Assembly: GCA_039566865.1 (NCBI GenBank)
Contig: CM076944.1
Location: 5,850,501-5,914,500, forward strand
DNA from: Aurelia coerulea
Taxonomy: Eukaryota > Cnidaria > Scyphozoa > Semaeostomeae > Ulmaridae
Direction: 5' to 3'
DNA length: 64,000 nt
Below are positions 47,464 to 58,977 of this stretch, in pieces. Below the pieces are notes generated by a model. The model searched no databases. It had not been told where the DNA came from and saw nothing but the letters and a program-made list of their open reading frames with translations. The first letter of the stretch is position 1; every line of letters begins with the position of its first letter. Position numbers and translations under genes: made by a program.

Positions 47464-49426
47464 AAGGATCAGCTTGGCATTTCAGAGAATCAACAGGGAA
47501 CTGCTGATGCACCTCCAGATAGTCGAGAAGATTAGGCCATCGTGCTTGACAGCTTGATGGGCCTAAGCCTTTTATTGATGATTGAGAATCCAGGGATTGA
47601 AATGGAATGATACCTGAGCAACTGGATCTTGATAGAGAATGATTTCAATTTATTTATTCATCTTCCAAGCTGCAAGCACTTCTCAATAAATCTGCAAAAT
47701 GGCAGAACCTGCATGCAATAGATGCATGCAATTCATCTATGACTATCAAATCAAAAGTTGATTTATCTCCAGGAAGTTTTGGATTTTGTCATAACAACAA
47801 TGGAAGTCTCTTGTGATATCTGTAATATTTTGAAATGTTTAAGATGGTGGAGATTGCAGTGTTGTTTATGGCATGAATGAATGATGGTACAGCAAACAAT
47901 TACAAATGTGATGATTGATACATATGGCTCTTCTTGATGTAAGAGCAACAGAAGCATTTCCGGAAAAGAAAAAGAGTTCGTTTGCGTATGGGCGATAAAA
48001 AAAATGACACAAAAATGAGAAGAAAACAGCCCAGGGGAGTTAAATAAGGACTGGAATGACATTTTTGCAGATAGAGAAGGAGAATCATATGCTGCAGGAA
48101 AGTTTTGAAACACTGACTTGTCCATAGATCTGTAACAACCACTTTTGACACTTAAAAAATTTATTGTAAACTTTGCGAAATTACCCTCATTTTACGTTTT
48201 GGACCTAAATATTTCAAAATCAGTTATACCTATTTAGATCAAATCTTTTGCATTATGTTATTGACAGTATTGTCTTTGGTGTCCACTAAAACCAGATCTA
48301 TCAGATAAGACTAACTTTCTTTATTTCTCATATGAAAATCTATGAAAAAGTACATTTCCAAACGTACTACCTTAAAAGTGATTACAAAAATTAAAAAAAT
48401 TTTTTTTCTTAGTAGAGACCAAACAGTAGACTCATACCACTTGTAAGAATCAATTTGCAGTCTTTTATAATGAGTAGGCAATGAAATATTGCTGCCACAA
48501 GCAACGTACTGTTTTCGTGTTTTTATGTTGCCATGGCAACATCTGTAGGCCATTTTGAAATATTTGTGGCAAAATTTCATGTAATTTTGTATGCCCTATC
48601 TGAATCACTGACATAGGTCTGTCTATCTGGTCCCAGAGAGAATTTCATTTTTTCATAGGTATCCTACCTTAATGTTGTTGTTGTCGCTCCAGTCAAGGGC
48701 CTTATGGACTAACTCTTCTCAAAACGGCAAAAAAATTCTCGCCAGGAACAAATTTGTTCCTGGACCAATCAGGATGCAAGACTTGAAATAACTTGATGGG
48801 ATTGGCTGATTCTTCTTCAATTTAAACTTCCCGCCAAAGGCAAAGAAACGAATTCGAACAACGCGTTCGACTGAACTGCTCCAACGATCAAAATCTCAAA
48901 GTAGCGAACGAATTTACGAGATCTTTTGCGTCCCCAAACAACCAAAATATCACTTATGGGTTGGATTTTTTTGCTTTAATAGCTTGAAGAAACATTCATC
49001 TAAGTACTGATAGCTTGTTTTGCAGTGTAGCACTTCAGGAAAACCACTTTTTGCGGGGATTTAGGGTCGGTGGTTTCAAGAAAAAATAGCAGGTGATTTA
49101 GGCCATGTCCGTTTCTGGAAGCGTAAGTCCATGAGTCGTAGTTATAGCGTCCATCAGCCTATCAATAGCGATAACCTACGAACATATAATCAGTCTAGTA
49201 TTATCGTTTGATTTTTGACGTGTCCATAACTAATGCACCGATTTTCAAAACCTTGTTTTATTTGATTGCATGGTATTGTTATTCCCTGAGTCATATCTTA
49301 GCCAATAATTGAATAATTGAATATACTTTACATCGTCTATGCCATAAGATCTAACAACGTCGAGGAAAAGTAACAAATTTATGTTGTCAAGCAGAAAACT
49401 CCCCTCTGCAACAAGCCAGATGAATA

Positions 49427-49995
49427 CCGGTTGTCCCAAAATGATGTATTATTGTTTGATTGCTTACATGTTCATAACCAATGAACCGATTTTCAAAACT
49501 TTGTTTCATTTGATTGCTGAAAGGCTAAATTGTATCCGAAGATATTGGTTGTGGTTTTACGACAATGTTTTCATGTTGAAAAGAAGATTCATAAACCTGC
49601 TCAAAGTCAAGCCTCAGATGGCATGAAAAAGAAATGGCCTACCTTTCCAGTCAATATATTTAGATGTGATGCAAAAGGCTGAACTCGTATTCATATTCTC
49701 TGAATTCAGTATCAACTGAATTCCTATTCTCTGAACGACATATAAGTTCAGCCTTTTGTAATGTTGACTGGAAAAGAAGGCCGTTTCTTTTTCATGCCTC
49801 CTAATAAGGCTTGAATTTGAGCAGGCTTATCGATCTTCTTTTCGACATTAAAACATCGGCATAAAACCACAACCAACATCCTCGAATACAATTTAGCCTT
49901 TCGGCAATCGGATAAAACAAAGTTTTCGAAAATCGGTTCATTGGTTATGGATATATGAGCAATCAAACGATAATGCATTATTTCGGGACACCCGG
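49427..49995. mobile_element. Mariner-like TA element with about 230-bp arms
   Basis: The ends are CCGGTTGTCCCAAAATGATG and an inverted CATTATTTCGGGACACCCGG, flanked by TA. The arms share AACCAATGAACCGATTTTC, TTGGTTGTGGTTTTA and GAAAAGAAGAT. The short centre contains repeated TATTCTCTGAA. Confidence 0.85.
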
Positions 49996-50724
49996 TATAT
50001 TTGCAAGAAGGAGTATTTGATACTTTGGTAGAAGAAATGACATGCATCGTATTTGCATAGGACACACATACATATCACAATGCATTAGAGTTCTCTTTCA
50101 TCGATTGATGATGTATGCTGGCAGCAAAATTTGTATATGGGACAATTGATACTTGTAGGACATTTTTTATGGGACAGGGTTATGTTGTAAAGGGGTTGCA
50201 TGTTGCAGTTTGCATGTTGCAAGAACGTAAATCCTGAGGAACCCATGGGCAGTATAGTTGTCCGACCAGCCAATTGACCGAAAGAAAATTTGGTATCAAC
50301 CTAATATTCAAATCAATCGATGCAGATTGAAACATATCCCAAATCCGCTGAAATCCGTTTTGGGGAAAAGTTTTCAGGGGTTTTCATAATCCACATTTTT
50401 TGCTTTATTGTTGTCTGAAATTCTTAAAGTGTTAGAATGGGAATGCTTTTAACGCAAGGTCATGGTGAGAATGGGCCTATGAGCTCTCATCTTTTCACTG
50501 TTTCATCACGAGTCAATGTTGAGCAAGGTTTACCATGGGGATGCAAGGGATTTATGTGATCAGTCTACTCATCACCTCTTTCAAAAACAACTCATTTTTG
50601 TATGCTGCTCGACACGGGTGAGTTCGCCACTTAGATCTCAGTTTGTTTGCAGGTTTCTAACTTTTTTATTTATTTACATACGTGACTTCATCAATCAGCC
50701 GTAGAAATCCCATCGTCTTCAAAT

Positions 50725-50876
50725 GCTACTTGCTTTATGTGCCCCTCGTGCAGTAGGTTAATGCTCATGCGCCCGACAGAGTTCCAACCGAAAACGCTAC
50801 TGCGCATGAGCTTTGACCCACTGCACGGGGGACACATACGTTTCCTCGGAGAAACCGCAACTCGTCTCCTCAACAA
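50725..50876. repeat. Palindromic insert between 14-bp direct repeats
   Basis: CATCGTCTTCAAAT occurs exactly at 50711-50724 and 50877-50890. The sequence between has inverted GTGCCCC..GTGCAGTAGG / CCCACTGCACGGGGGACAC and GCTCATGCGC / GCGCATGAGC arms. Confidence 0.55.
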
Positions 50877-51529
50877 CATCGTCTTCAAATCTAAAGTTCT
50901 GCTTGGCGGATTTTATTTATTTGATTCAGGTGCCGAGCAGAAGGCATTACAATTCTCGCATGTTTAGGGCTCGAATGAAACAATCACTACTCAGCTCCTG
51001 ATATGAATAAGCAAAATCCACCAGGCACATCTTTAGATTTACCGTTCTCCTTTCGTTATAAGCACATAACTTCTGTTAAAAACCACCTTTCGCATGCACA
51101 AGGCAAGAGTTTGCCGTTCTGGTTTCAGCGCAACTTGTGTGGCTTTGTTTGTTTTGAATTACTGAATGAGAGCATTTTCTTTATCTGCAGTCGCTAATCG
51201 CTTTGAATTAAGGTGTCAATCAAAAGTAACTGATGTTATTGTATTACAAAATCTGCCCTTGTTCGCTACAGTATGAAGAAGTAATTAGCAAGAACTGAAC
51301 CAATGACCATAGCTATATCATTCTTCTACAGCTTCATAAAGTTATCATCAACAGCTTAGCTCTATAATAGCTCTACAACATATCTTGGTACCAGACCACT
51401 CTATTTACAATAATCAATAAAATTCTTTAACTGAAAATACATTCAGTTTCAGTTTCATATATTTTAAAGTCACTTTTTTATGTTTTAAATTCAGTTGTTT
51501 AGCTAGAAGACAACATCATTTAACCGTTT

Positions 51530-51735
51530 ACAAATATGGAAAACTTTGAATACAAAGCTAGAACCCTTGCTTCTAAATTTACTTGATTTTGAAATTGCTG
51601 GAGAACAAAGGAACTGCTGCTCTGAACTGCTGAAGGTCTGAAACCCGAATTTGAAGCCTATCCTACGCAATTATGTAAAAAAGGGGCGATTGCAGCTACA
51701 GCTCCACTGCAGCACCAAACTTTTCTGGGCCACCC
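51530..51735. repeat. Half copy of the 4411-5673 element family
   Basis: It shares TACAA.GCTAGAACC, ATTGCTGGAGAACA, GAAGCCTATCCTA and a terminal GGGCCACCCAG with the right arm of the 4411-5673 element. No left arm was found. Confidence 0.6.
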
Positions 51736-52908
51736 AGTTGATGTATCGAACAATTTACCATATTTTTTAAGCATATGTACGGATATATCCACAGATGTCT
51801 CAAACATTCGTTACCTCAAACAATTCTTTGTCTCCCTTGAGAGATTGAGTTGCTGAGTTTCAACTGCCAACTGTATTTCTTGGCGAGTCTAAAGGTATCT
51901 ACTGTATGATTTAGTTGGCTCTAAAATGGATAATTTGGTTAAAATCATTTTCATTGATCTGCCAAAGGATAAGCCTAAAAAATGTCATGGTGGAATGAAG
52001 TAATGAAATGATCTCCTAACTATCTGTTTTAAATTGGCACTTTGAGGAGCCTTCTCCATTCTACAATTGTTCATGCATAGCGAACAGAATGTGCTACTTT
52101 TCCAAAATCATATTTTTCGTGCCATAGATCAATTGAAATCAATGATTGCCGCTCCGCAGCTAATCACTCAATAGCTGCTTAACAGACGCAGCACCATAAC
52201 AGACTGCATGTACCTAGCAATCAGCTATACAGATTTCGTATTTTCTTTATAGTTTAAACACGTTATTTTTGTCATGTCGAATCGAACTGTATTAAAAACG
52301 ACAGAATCTGCCGTGTTTAAAAATTTCAAACAGCGTCTTTTGCCGTGTCGGATTGAAAATAAAATGGTTAAATGGCCATTTTTCAAAATGCACAAGCGCA
52401 GTGGCTAATCACACGTAGAAACCGCGGATCATGGCCTAGAATTGATCAGTTAAACGCGGCAGAAATACGATGTTTAATTCAAGTTGTGTTCCTGCCGTTC
52501 AACATGAAAGATCTGGCGAACTCCTGCCGTTTAACAATTTAAAACGGCTGGTGATTTAAATATCGCTTTCATGATGAATTTAGCTGACACTTGGGGAATT
52601 TTTAGCGGCATCTATTAAATTCGACACGGCAAAAATACAATGTTTAAACTAGGCCTAATTAAATCGACATTGTCTCAACAGCTTCAGTTTATCAGCAGTC
52701 AATTTGATAATTTTAACATTTAGTTTGCTTCAATCGACATTATATTTTCAGTACCGGGTGAGTCAGAAAAATGTATCCACTCTTTGAAAAATCGTACTAC
52801 GGAAACTACAACTCCGTTGCCTTATTGAGCGTTCAACTTGATTTTGAGAAAATATTCATGATTTAGAATGTATTATCATAATCTCAAATGAAGAATTCCC
52901 AAAAACTA

Positions 52909-53414
52909 CCGGGTGTCCCAAAAAAGTTCTCCGGTTTGAAAACTCATCAAAATTTGATTATCAAAGCTATCATAAGACTTTCGTTTTGATCTCTTTTGTT
53001 TATGGTCCAAATACATTGAAAGATGCTAAAATCTTTATTATGAAATAACGCCTTGAAAAACCTCATTCTAAGCTATACTCTTTAAGAAACATCGTGAATC
53101 TTGCCTAATTTCGAAATTTTTCATTATCCTTCAAGTGTACAATGGTAGCTTGCCCTTCAATCTGACATTTATGACCAATCTAGAAGCTTAGTATACAAAA
53201 AGAAATTACTCAGGTAATCATCAGCGGTTTTTGCAGTATGATTCAAAACCAGGCAGCTCGAAAAAGGGCTGAATTCACTAATTTTAAAACCAATCAAAAG
53301 ATTACCTATGTCTAGAAAAATAATTTGGCCATTGATGCACTTGCCAAAAAAAGAAATTATGATAACAATGTTGGTTATTTTTTTCAAAGAGGAGCACTGT
53401 TTTGGGACACCCGT
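52909..53414. mobile_element. Mariner-like TA element, about 500-bp subfamily, copy 2
   Basis: It runs from CCGGGTGTCCCAAAAAAGTT to TTTTGGGACACCCGT, flanked by TA. It is the reverse-orientation relative of 17301-17794 across its length. It is nested in the 52754 element. Confidence 0.8.
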
Positions 53415-53459
53415 TAGATTCCGTGGGTCTTGCCTAAAACTATAAGCGAGTGGCTCAAT

Positions 53460-53968
53460 GGGCTATTCCATTTAAAATCCATACAGGTATATGGAAGGCA
53501 TTTTTTACCGACCTTTTGTACCCCAGAAATCCAGGGGGGTCACAGAAATTTTAGCCCTGGAAAATGAGGTGTTTGCTATGAGGATCCTGGAATCCAGGGT
53601 ATGTTTGCTGGAGTCCCTGGATTCCAGGGGGTTCTTCACAATGACCCCGGATATCCGGGGGTTCTGCACAACAGCCCTGGATTTCCAGGGTGGTTGGAGT
53701 CCATAGGCGTAGGAGACAGGGGGCAAAGGGGGGCTGCAGCCCCCCCAGCGTCGGAAAATTTTGCAAAAATCAGCCATAATCGGGCAGAAATCCGCCTTAA
53801 GTCGGGCAAAATTTTCTTAAACAATGGATTTTTTATCGGGCAGCCCCCCCAAATTTTATTTCCCCCTACGCCGATGTTGGAGTCCAAGTAACCCTGGAAA
53901 TTTTATGTAATCTCACCCCTGGAATTTGCCTTCCATACCCCCTGTACGGATTAAAAATGGAATAGCCC
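53460..53968. mobile_element. GGGCTATTCC inverted-repeat element
   Basis: The ends GGGCTATTCCATTTAAAATC and the inverse of GATTAAAAATGGAATAGCCC are followed inside by CCTTCCATA pairs. Flanking AAT on both sides could be a 3-bp TSD. The core iterates CCCTGGATTCCAGG-type phrases, which produces repetitive Pro/Gly peptides in several frames. Confidence 0.75.
53706..53873. mobile_element. GGCGTAGG-ended insert within the 53460 element
   Basis: It runs from GGCGTAGGAGACAGGGGGC to CCCCCTACGCC, with an inverted GGGGGCTGC / GCAGCCCCCC pair. GTTGGAGTCCA lies just outside both ends. Confidence 0.6.
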
Positions 53969-54389
53969 AATTGATCCATCTTTAATGATTAAAATGGTTG
54001 AACAATATCTTCGTTAGCTCAGCTCTTTCCAATGATACGGAAAATGTTGAAGTGTTATTATGCTTCCCCGTCAATGCTTGGCATAAGAAAATCAAAATAT
54101 ATACGATATTGAAAAGGTTATTTTATGCTGTTTATGGGCATTTCAACAAATTGTCTTGCTTACAAATTCTTAACTTCAAAAGGAAATAATGCACCTAGAG
54201 TCATGGGAAAAATCTTGAAAATCAAGTTGAAGCAGCAGTTAGATGAAGAATTTAGAATTTTACAAATTGGTTGCATTGCTTTTCCGGTACGATCTTTCAA
54301 ACAGTGGATGGATACATTTTTGTGACTCACCCGATACATCATTAATCATTCACACCAATCACTTTTGTTCTCAGTGGTGATACATGTAT

Positions 54390-54395
54390 TTTATT
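54390..54395 (-). promoter_or_regulatory. Candidate poly(A) signal for hexosaminidase
   Basis: AATAAA on the minus strand, about 70 bases past the stop codon and upstream of the TA element ending at 54334. Position fits; not otherwise tested. Confidence 0.5.
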
Positions 54396-54463
54396 TATAA
54401 GCAACTGCCCATACGAAAGTCAGCCCTCAGCTCGCCAAAAAATTAATGATCTACCCATTGCAT

Positions 54464-54667
54464 CTACCCTCTACAGTAACCTGAATTCTGGTAGCACCAT
54501 AATGGCTTCAGTGCATCAGCCTGGATGCCTCTGTCAACAAGACGTTGTCTGTGATGCATCAGGCGTGGTTCTGCAGCACGCCACCCATCGTTGGGGTTAC
54601 TCCACATGCGTTCGGCAAGGGCAGCAGATCGAGGCCAAATCTTCATTTCTAAGGCATTCTCGTCTAC
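54464..54667 (-). CDS. GH20 beta-hexosaminidase, terminal exon
   Basis: This exon supplies the C-terminus of the hexosaminidase whose catalytic part is at 62234-63800. It begins after an acceptor (CATAG) at 54668 in phase 0 and encodes VDENALEMKIWPRSAALAER, then MWSNPNDGW, a helical RLMHHRQRLVDRGIQADAL stretch and WCYQNSGYC before TAG-side stop: 67 residues. Joining SEQ to VDE restores the family block W-[ST]-E-Q-V-D....WPR..A.AER.W, in which the Trp closes the sugar-binding barrel. The WCYQN..C ending with its paired Cys is typical of arthropod-type chitooligosaccharidolytic hexosaminidases. The internal ATG at 54646 is not a start. AATAAA on this strand at 54390-54395 is a likely polyadenylation signal. 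Confidence 0.93.
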   Translation of the reverse strand, partial: VDENALEMKIWPRSAALAERMWSNPNDGWRAAEPRLMHHRQRLVDRGIQADALKPLWCYQNSGYCRG

Positions 54668-55019
54668 CTATGAGAGAGAAAGATGGTTATTTCTTTTCGA
54701 TGTTTCGTTAATCTTTAAGCCCTGGCCAAATGAGCAACCATTATTTGCAAAACATTTGAGATTTGTTTGTGAAGCAATAATGTTTTATCAATGTTTTATT
54801 AGCAATATTTTCCCATTAGGCCACATGGCAAAACTTCTCCGTCTCCAAATTTCGGTTGAAACGATGATTTTGAAGTTTTTTAAGGGCAATATCACACAGA
54901 CGTTTACCTATTTTTTCCAAAATGAAAGCATGATTTTGAAGATATATCTTTGTACTTTACAGGAGTAAAAACCAAACATTCATATCTTTTACGATTGCTT
55001 GAATATAAGTAGATTTTTA

Positions 55020-55210
55020 ACGAGCAACCAGAAATTCAAAACAAACAAAGCCGCAACAATTTCTCTAAAACCAGGTGGCTAGCACGATCGTTGTGCATTC
55101 CAGAAATTGTTTTTAAGAGCAAATATGAGCATATATTGGAAGAAGAAGAATATATCTACACATCTACCTCAGGCATTTTATTTATTTGGTTCAGCAGCTG
55201 AGCAGTAAGT
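55020..55210. repeat. Half copy of the 55655-56035 element
   Basis: It shares AACAAAGCCGCAA, TTTCTCT.AAACC, GGT.GCTAGC and TTTTTAAGAGCAA.TATGAGCAT with the arm at 55655, ending in ATTTGGTTCAGCAGCTGAGCAG. Another related piece lies at 50905-51180. Confidence 0.6.
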
Positions 55211-55458
55211 ATTTTAATAACACCCAACAGAAAACAGAATTTAATCGCCTTCCAATCGGCTTTTGAACCAACTAAATAAAATGTTAGTTTCGTGCAGGAA
55301 CACAATAACAATCACATCTGAATTAATAGAACTTTTAGCCATTCTGAAAAAGAGTTTGAATCAAATAATATTTTATACATTTTGTAGAATTTTTGAATGT
55401 GCACAAAAGGAATAGAAGCTCCAACGGCATTTAATCGAACCTTTCGTACAAGGATGTG

Positions 55459-57162
55459 ACAGGTGACCCAAAAAAAGTGACCCAACGCAATCTATTATAG
55501 AAAAAAGTAAGTGGGTGATTTAAATGCTTCAAACGTTATTCTGTCGCTAAAGACCAGACTATGTAACAAGGACAGATTTTGTAGCACAATAGCATGAGTT
55601 GTTTTTGTTGACACCTGAATTCAAACCGATTACCGAACGTTCTCTCAACCAGTAATTCAAGACAAACAAAGCCGCAAAAGTTTCTCTGAAACCCAGGTAG
55701 CTAGCGCGCCCGTTGTCACTCCAGAAATCGTCTTTAAGAGCAAGCATGAGCATAGATCGAAAGAAGAAGAATAAATCTACACATCTGCCTCGAGCATTTA
55801 ATTTGTTTGGTTCAGAAGCCGATTGGGAGGCGACTCAATTCTCTATTATTTTGGGCATGATTGAAATACTGACTGCTCAGCTCCTGAACCAAAGAAATAA
55901 AATGCCCGTGGCAGATGTGTAGATATATCTATCAATCTTTGCTCATATTTGCTCTTAAAAAAATCTCTGGAATGCACAACGAGCGAGCTAGCTACCTGGG
56001 TTTCAAATAAACTTTTGCGGCTTTGCTTGTTTTGCTCCTGCTTTTCTGTAAGCAATTCTTGAACATTTCAATTTGAGTGGAAAATTGAATTCCTTTGAAA
56101 TTCCACAAGTTTACAAAGAACATTTATTTTCAGCTCCAAATGTTTAGGTACCTGGGGACCATAAACGTGCTCTGGAAACTTCTAACATAGTTGCCTATTC
56201 CCAGGTTGAAATGAAACGCCGTCCTCATTGTTTAGAAGATCTGAAATGGATTCAAATAGATCCGCTGTTTTTGACGAATTCCTGTGGATTTCAATCTTGT
56301 CCGTTTTCTCAAAATCTTTAATTCGGGACATGACAGTGCTGAAAGAAATTAAAAAGAAATGCTCATAACGCAGTCTGGTTCCCTGACGTCATTTTCGACT
56401 AGGGGGACTGGGCTCCACGGAAGCGGTCCAAAATAACGTCTGGACAAAAACTGTAACCATGGGCCGTAACCATGCCGTGCTTTAACAAAGAACGAGCGAA
56501 GCCTTTCTGTGGACTTTGGATTCTAGAACGTCTCTAGGGAAACTAATCGATCGTCCTGAAATGAGCGAAAGAGTTTTGTTCTTCACATAAAAAGACAAGT
56601 CCTTGGAGGTTTCCCAAAAACGCTGACTCATCCTCTCAGATTGCGTTTTCTCCTAAAATTGAAAACCACACCACACACAACTGGCTTTCCAAATAAGGAG
56701 TGAGAAGTTTGAGAAAAAACTTTTCTGGTTTTTGTCCAGGCGTCAACAAATCGCTTCCCTGGCGCCCAGTATCCTCTCGCGAACGCGGTCAAGTTGACGC
56801 ACAGGGCTTGAGAAAAGTCTAAACATTGGAAAGGCTTCAAAAACCTTTGTTTTGAAATGTTCACGGGAGGACAGGTAAACTTTGAGTACACTCATTTTTT
56901 TTATAAGAAACCGCTTATAAGAAACAGTAGGCTCAATTTTTGGAAAGCTAAGAAACAACCCTACCTGAATTGAAAAAAGCTAAGTCCAGGCTGAGTTCGA
57001 ATCATGTTATTTACTCGTTTTGAGAGACTTACTAAGTAATTTGGGAGCTCATAACGTAGGCTAGTATTTTAGTGACAAAACAACGTTTGAAGCAGTTCCA
57101 TCAGCCACGTACTTTTTTTCTGAAGCAGATTACGTTGGGTCACTTTTTTCTAGGTCACCTGG
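55459..57162. mobile_element. Inverted-repeat element, CAGGTGACCC ends
   Basis: The ends CAGGTGACCCAAAAAAAGTG and the inverse of CACTTTTTTCTAGGTCACCT also share GTGACCCAACG inside. The right side is followed by TA; the left TA is not preserved. The element at 55655-56035 is nested within it. Confidence 0.65.
55655..56035. mobile_element. Long-armed inverted-repeat element
   Basis: The arms share ACAAAGCCGCAAAAGTTT, CCCAGGTAGCTAGC, AAGAGCAA.CATGAGCA, TCTACACATCTGCC and GGTTCAG in inverted order, with a short centre near 55840. Confidence 0.7.
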
Positions 57163-57247
57163 TATAAATGTACCTCGATCCAGACCATTTGGTAGAATAA
57201 CTAAAAGGTTTATTTGGTCCTCGACGTAACTGCAGAAATGTGAATTG

Positions 57248-57440
57248 AAGGTGAAGTTGCGGTTTTAGCGCCAAGCGCTAGCGCTGGGATCGCAGAAGTA
57301 TAATAGGCCTAATCGAGTCCGCGACCCCTTGTCAAGATGCTCAAGTGGTGGGGCTCTACCTGGGATCAAATCCTGTCTGCCTGACTTCAGAGGATTACAG
57401 AACTGCGCCACAACACCTTGTCAACACCTTGTGAATCGTT
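57248..57440 (-). repeat. tRNA-derived SINE-like repeat, copy 2
   Basis: On the minus strand it has TGGCGCAGTTC (A box) and GGATTTGATCCC (B-box-like) about 45 bases apart, and a body shared with copy 1 at 360-565 (TTGAGCA, then ACTTCACCTTCA at the far end). Confidence 0.6.
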
Positions 57441-57984
57441 AAGATCGATAATATAATGAAATTTTGGTGATGTCTCAGAAAATTTTTGTTAGTTCAAACG
57501 GTAGGGGCAATAAAACCGGGACTTTTGGATATCCAGAACTTTGTTTATGGTCATCTGAAATTTATGCCACTGTAAGATTCTAATTTTGATGGCGAATGGA
57601 ACTTACATACTTAAAATGGAGATATTCAACAAGCTATACGCGTGTCAGTAGATTAAAAAACTTGAATGTATTATATTCAGAGTTTTTTTAATTACAATTA
57701 ATGAAATCGACCTGGTTGCGCTGAAATTCTGTTGTTACCTTGATTGGCCTATGTTGCCAAATTCCAAATATACAATTGTGGTCATTTTTGTGATTTTAAG
57801 TAGAAATACTTTTCATTTGACGATATTAGATATTAATTAAGGACATATTTTTCCAAGGGTGGTCCTCGATTCTAAAATGAGGTTGCTTGGAAATGGTTAA
57901 TGTAGATTTTTTGCCTAGCAACTTAATTCTTGTGGACGTAAAAGCGTGGATGAACTTCTTCTTTGATATATTTATTGGGTTATT

Positions 57985-58977
57985 GAATCCCATAATTATT
58001 ATCATTGTTATTATTATTATTATTATTAATTTATTTAAAGTAGGCCTACATTTATATATATACATACAAGACAAGACAAGACATATATACATATACATAC
58101 AATAGCTATAAACTAAGTGCTAATTCAAGCCTACTATCTAAAGAAGCAAAATTTGTAAGAAAAAATTAAATAATAAACAAAATGCCGAATGATTAAATAC
58201 AGATACATAACTTTACAGATTTTTACAATGCTTTTACTATTTACCGGGTGTCCCAAAAAAATGTAAACAGATTTGGTTGACTCCAGCGATGTGAATTTAG
58301 CTTTATTCAACGGCTAATCATTCTCAAAATGTTCCTCGATAGTTAACTTGAACATAGATGCCTCGTTTGTTGGTATTGGTGCTTTGAGAGCAGAAATATC
58401 AATCTTGAAAGCTCAAATTTGCGTCCACTTGCAAACCAGAGCTTTGGCCTTTTCGCCTAAGCAATTTCCTGAACCACATCGAAATTAAGAACTGAAATTA
58501 GTGAAAAATTAAGAAACATCCTAATGGGTGACTGGGGGGGGGGGGGTGACTTCTGGAAAACGTAATAATACAAGATCTAATATTGTTCCAATTTTATCAA
58601 GGATCTCGTTGATTTATACACTGTGCCTTAAAAAATTGCTTAGACCAAAAGGCTAAAGCTCTGGTTTGCAGGAAAAGGCAAATTTGAGCTCTCAAGATTG
58701 ATATTTCTGCTCCCAAAGCACCAATACCAACAAACGAGGTATCTATGTTCAAGTTGACTATCGAGGAACATTTGGAGAGTGATTAGCCATTGATTAAAGC
58801 TAAATTCACAGCGCTAGAGTCAACCAAATCCGTATACATTTTTTGGGACACCCGGTAGAATGTTTTTTTTTTCGGTAAATACAGAGCAGAAAATTTTATA
58901 TCAGCTCAAAAACCTAACCTGTGCCACGAAAGGTCTGCATATTCTACAATTACATTCCTGTCCCCTCCAGGCTTTGA
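57985..58977 (-). mobile_element. LINE 3' end, interrupted by a TA element
   Basis: A TAA-type tail at 57985-58035 and a 3' UTR match 22838-23190 closely. The copy is split at 58243 by the element 58244-58855 and is truncated at about 58977, where homology to the longer LINE stops. Confidence 0.8.
58244..58855. mobile_element. Mariner-like TA element with about 190-bp arms
   Basis: The ends are CCGGGTGTCCCAAAAAAATG and its near inverse, flanked by TA. The arms share CAGATTTGGTTGACTC, GTGAATTTAGCTTTA, GTTCCTCGATAGTTAACTTG, CTCGTTTGTTGGTATTGGTG. The empty site exists at about 23058 in the longer LINE. Confidence 0.88.

Larger units (their letters stand above)
43816..48668. mobile_element. 4.85-kb TTAA-flanked element (piggyBac-like)
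   Basis: The ends are GGTAGGATACCTATGAAA and its exact inverse, flanked by TTAA (43812-43815, 48669-48672). Unit 1 of the surrounding dimer shows the same site uninterrupted with a single TTAA (43226-43229). No piggyBac transposase was recognised inside. The interior has an inverted pair of exon-like frames (44165-44398, 47263-47463), G/C-run fragments (44711-45130, 45530, 46540) and otherwise unplaced sequence. Confidence 0.85.
43175..49198. mobile_element. Tandem dimer of a 580-bp hAT-like element, second copy split
   Basis: Unit 1 is 43175-43754. A 6-bp spacer (ATCCCA) follows. Unit 2 is 43761-43815 plus 48673-49198, nearly identical to unit 1. The ends TAGCCTCACTACAT and the inverse of TAGACTGATTATAT are imperfect inverted repeats. 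The whole is flanked by TATTATCG on both sides (43167-43174, 49199-49206). The 8-bp duplication suggests hAT-like transposition. Confidence 0.8.
52754..54334. mobile_element. TA element (CCGGGTGAGTC ends) containing others
   Basis: The ends are CCGGGTGAGTCAGAAAAATG and an inverted CATTTTTGTGACTCACCCGA, flanked by TA. The subterminal GGATACATT / TGTATCCA and GTACGAT / ATCGTAC pair. Its interior hosts the elements at 52909, 53460 and 53706. It ends 129 bp past the hexosaminidase stop codon. Confidence 0.8.
41571..54463. other. Intergenic region between PTB gene 2 and hexosaminidase
   Basis: No host gene was recognised. The region is dominated by the nested complexes at 43147-49206 and 52754-54334. 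The stretches 41571-43140, 50000-50680, 51190-51520 and 51740-52750 show no coding signal. 52270-52680 contains repeated CGGCAGAAATACGATGTTTAA-like phrases. Confidence 0.65.

Noticed and set aside
43175..49198. LTR retrotransposon (two 580-bp direct repeats as LTRs)
   Set aside because: The units are 6 bp apart once the TTAA insertion is removed, have TIR-like ends, and enclose no gag, pol or primer site.
53601..53891. Collagen-like Pro/Gly peptide
   Set aside because: Arises from CCTGGATTCCAGG iterations in the 53460 element and appears in several frames.
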